Shown piece after piece: positions 6,689 through 7,806 of a stretch of 7,806 nucleotides of DNA. Within the stretch, counting starts at the first letter, position 1; each line of letters starts with the position of its first letter. The notes beneath the pieces were generated by a model, which was not told the origin of the DNA, made no database searches, and saw nothing but the letters and a program-made list of their open reading frames with translations. A program made the position numbers and the translations under genes. The stretch is taken from assembly GCA_900544395.1 (NCBI GenBank), contig UQVC01000060.1, forward strand, positions 1-7,806. Direction: 5' to 3'. The stretch is from an uncultured Ruminococcus sp. GTDB lineage: Bacteria > Bacillota > Clostridia > Lachnospirales > Lachnospiraceae.

Positions 6689-7639
6689 CTATCGCACCTG
6701 ATAAAATTTTCCGTAATCAGAAGAACCGATCTGCGGTGCCGGCTCCAATGTCAGGCCAGTTCCTGTCGCTCTCACCTTTGCCCCCTTCGGGATTGGAACA
6801 TTGGCATAACTTTGCTCCAATGGGTCCGGCGTAAAATGGATGATCTCCTGCCGTTCCTCTCCTGTCTGGACATACTCTGCCAGATATTTTTTGGGAAGTG
6901 TCATGACCAGGTCATTCCAATCCGGGTCCGACTTCAGGTGATACACACCTTCCGGAAAATCCTTTCCTGCAGTGAGTGTCTGTCCCATTTCCAGACGTAT
7001 CGACTCTTTTTGCGGATTCTCCTGTCCATGAAGCTGCTCTGTCTGTGCACAATCAGAAAGAAAGCGCAAAGAGACTCCACTCTTTACTTCCAGCAATGCC
7101 CCATCATATAGCCTGAGATCCTCCAGGACCGACAACTGACTCGGATCTGCCGCATGTATCCCCATCTGCTGAAAAATGTATATGCCATTTTCATCATCAT
7201 TCAGGTATACTGCTCCCTCTCCCTCCTGGACTTCCACGGTATAAATCCCCTCCGGGATCTGAACGCCAACCTCATAATATCCTCCTGTCAAGCTGTTATC
7301 ATAAGGCTCTCCTGTCTGCGAAAGCTCTCTTGTCACATAACCATATTCATCATATTCTTCCCCAGGTGGAACGATCACCTGATCCTGTTCCTTTTTGATC
7401 TGATAGCCGATCAGTCCTGCTATACCGACTGTCACTGCCAACATTCCCACGAGCACTGTCAGCAGTACGATCCCCGGCTTTTTCTTCTGATCTCCCTGTA
7501 TCCATTCTTCCTGCATCCCGGAACTTTCATTCAGCCGATATGTCTTGTCTGCGCTCTTTTCATTGTCCAGTCCACACTCCTGGCAACGTCCGTTGATCAA
7601 TTTTCCTCCACACAAATAGCAGCGTTTTTTTCCAAACAT
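6689..7639 (-). CDS. Zinc-ribbon, single-pass membrane protein with two PEG-Y repeat units
   Basis: A 316-residue protein of unknown function. It opens with a zinc ribbon (Cys7-x2-Cys10 and Cys19-x2-Cys22), then a polar linker, a KKK stop-transfer-like patch, and one hydrophobic segment at about 56-79, so the ribbon should be cytoplasmic and the rest outside. The outer part contains two related units of about 90 residues: V-x-IPEGIYTVEV (126-137) and D-FPEGVYHLKS (227-237), each followed by hydrophobic strands and by matching closing strands (ALLEVKSGVSLRF, 181-193, and KGAKVRATGTGLTLEP near the C-terminus). Such G-x-x-x-PEG-x-Y modules recur in Gram-positive surface proteins; the fold is probably all-beta. 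Start: Met at 7639 has GAGG six bases upstream, and the zinc ribbon then starts near residue 7. In-frame ATGs at 7651 and 7660 would add four or seven residues but have weaker ribosome binding sites. First gene of a likely two-gene unit, driven by a consensus promoter. Confidence 0.83.
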   Translation of the reverse strand: MFGKKRCYLCGGKLINGRCQECGLDNEKSADKTYRLNESSGMQEEWIQGDQKKKPGIVLLTVLVGMLAVTVGIAGLIGYQIKKEQDQVIVPPGEEYDEYGYVTRELSQTGEPYDNSLTGGYYEVGVQIPEGIYTVEVQEGEGAVYLNDDENGIYIFQQMGIHAADPSQLSVLEDLRLYDGALLEVKSGVSLRFLSDCAQTEQLHGQENPQKESIRLEMGQTLTAGKDFPEGVYHLKSDPDWNDLVMTLPKKYLAEYVQTGEERQEIIHFTPDPLEQSYANVPIPKGAKVRATGTGLTLEPAPQIGSSDYGKFYQVR

Positions 7640-7667
7640 AAGCCCCCTCATTTCAACCATTCTTTTT

Positions 7668-7683
7668 CAGCCGTATCCGGCTG
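7668..7683. repeat. Inverted repeat CAGCCG-N4-CGGCTG in the leader of the zinc-ribbon gene
   Basis: A perfect 6-bp GC-rich stem with a 4-base loop, sitting between the promoter and the start codon on the minus strand. There it could form a GATA-loop hairpin ending 28 bases before the preferred ATG. On the plus strand the stem is followed by TTTTT, the look of an intrinsic terminator, although no plus-strand gene ends here. A weaker 5-bp hairpin, TTGAC-N5-GTCAA, lies beside it at 7687-7701. Confidence 0.5.
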
Positions 7684-7723
7684 TTTTTGACGTTTTGTCA
7701 ACAATCCGATTCCTCTATACTTT

Positions 7724-7752
7724 ATTATAACAAGTGTAATTTTGGCTGTCAA
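7724..7752 (-). promoter_or_regulatory. Consensus-perfect sigma-A promoter of the zinc-ribbon gene pair
   Basis: On the minus strand TTGACA (7747-7752), 17 bases, then TATAAT (7724-7729): both hexamers and the spacing match the ideal. The predicted start is near 7717, giving a leader of roughly 60-80 bases. The first base of the -35 directly follows the inferred 3' end of a group II intron, so DNA upstream of the -35 is intron sequence. Confidence 0.88.
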
Positions 7753-7806
7753 ATAGGGTAGAGGGAGATTAAATTTTCTCGCCCCTCCCATTGAACCGTA
7801 CGTACG
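7753..7806 (-). mobile_element. 3' end of a group II intron (domain V 3' strand, domain VI, splice junction), cut by the window
   Basis: Read on the minus strand from the edge, CGTACGTACGGTTC (7793-7806) matches the 3' strand of a bacterial domain V hairpin, which ends in GGTTC. After a three-base linker, domain VI folds as GGGAGGGG (7782-7789), an unpaired C, and GAGA (7777-7780), an 8-base AT loop, then TCTC (7765-7768), CCTCT (7760-7764), an unpaired A at 7759 and CCC (7756-7758): 12 pairs, one of them a G-T. The unpaired A is seven bases from the AT dinucleotide at 7754-7753, as expected for the branch-point A and the AY 3' terminus. The remainder (domain V 5' strand, reverse transcriptase if present, domains I-IV) would lie beyond the right edge. 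Subclass and activity cannot be judged. Confidence 0.8.

Noticed and set aside
7668..7688. Intrinsic terminator of a plus-strand gene
   Set aside because: The stem plus T-run has the right shape, but no credible plus-strand gene lies upstream; kept only as an inverted repeat.
6470..7690. Plus-strand open frames of 213 and 178 codons opposite the two membrane-protein genes
   Set aside because: Antisense to frames showing a zinc ribbon, transmembrane segments and internal repeats; the plus-strand products look like low-quality shadows.
1..7806. CRISPR array, tRNA, rRNA or complete insertion sequence
   Set aside because: No regularly spaced direct repeats, cloverleaf, rRNA core sequence, or transposase with terminal repeats was found when reading both strands.

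Overview
This 7.8 kb window looks like chromosomal DNA of a gut-type anaerobic Firmicute, most likely class Clostridia, family Lachnospiraceae. The evidence is moderate-to-low GC content, purine-rich AGGAGG-type ribosome binding sites, sigma-A promoters with 17-base spacers, a CIRCE heat-shock operator, a long acidic HtpG, and a molybdenum hydroxylase subunit of the XdhA type. The family-level placement is an inference from gene content, not a phylogenetic result.

Layout, left to right. (1) 1-3027, minus strand: a Crp/Fnr-type regulator (2314-3027) followed 31 bases later by xdhA (1-2282, its 3' end beyond the left edge). The two look like one transcription unit, a molybdenum-dependent purine (xanthine-type) dehydrogenase with its own regulator. 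The FAD and iron-sulfur subunits would be expected just beyond the left edge. (2) 3028-3320: a promoter and a GGACA-N2-TGTCC palindrome for the regulator, then the intrinsic terminator of htpG. (3) 3321-5342, minus strand: htpG, the bacterial Hsp90. (4) 5343-5571: a divergent regulatory region with a perfect CIRCE element next to a strong htpG promoter, plus an extended -10 promoter facing right. (5) 5572-6072, plus strand: a GNAT acetyltransferase with an atypical acetyl-CoA loop. (6) 6048-7639, minus strand: two membrane-protein genes in tandem (a zinc-ribbon, single-pass protein, then a three-segment membrane protein). The second overlaps the acetyltransferase tail to tail, with a hairpin at the overlap. 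(7) 7640-7806: a consensus-perfect promoter for this pair, directly abutted by what reads on the minus strand as the last 54 bases of a group II intron (domain V 3' strand, domain VI with bulged A, AT 3' terminus).

The minus strand carries five of the six genes. Three functional themes sit side by side: purine catabolism, protein-folding stress, and an uncharacterised envelope-protein pair. Nothing in the sequence ties these three together. The least ordinary items are the group II intron end fused to a promoter at the right edge, the putative autoregulatory operator of the xdhA-linked regulator, and the tandem-repeat zinc-ribbon membrane protein. No CRISPR array, tRNA, rRNA or complete insertion sequence is visible, and no clearly new defence or mobile system was found.
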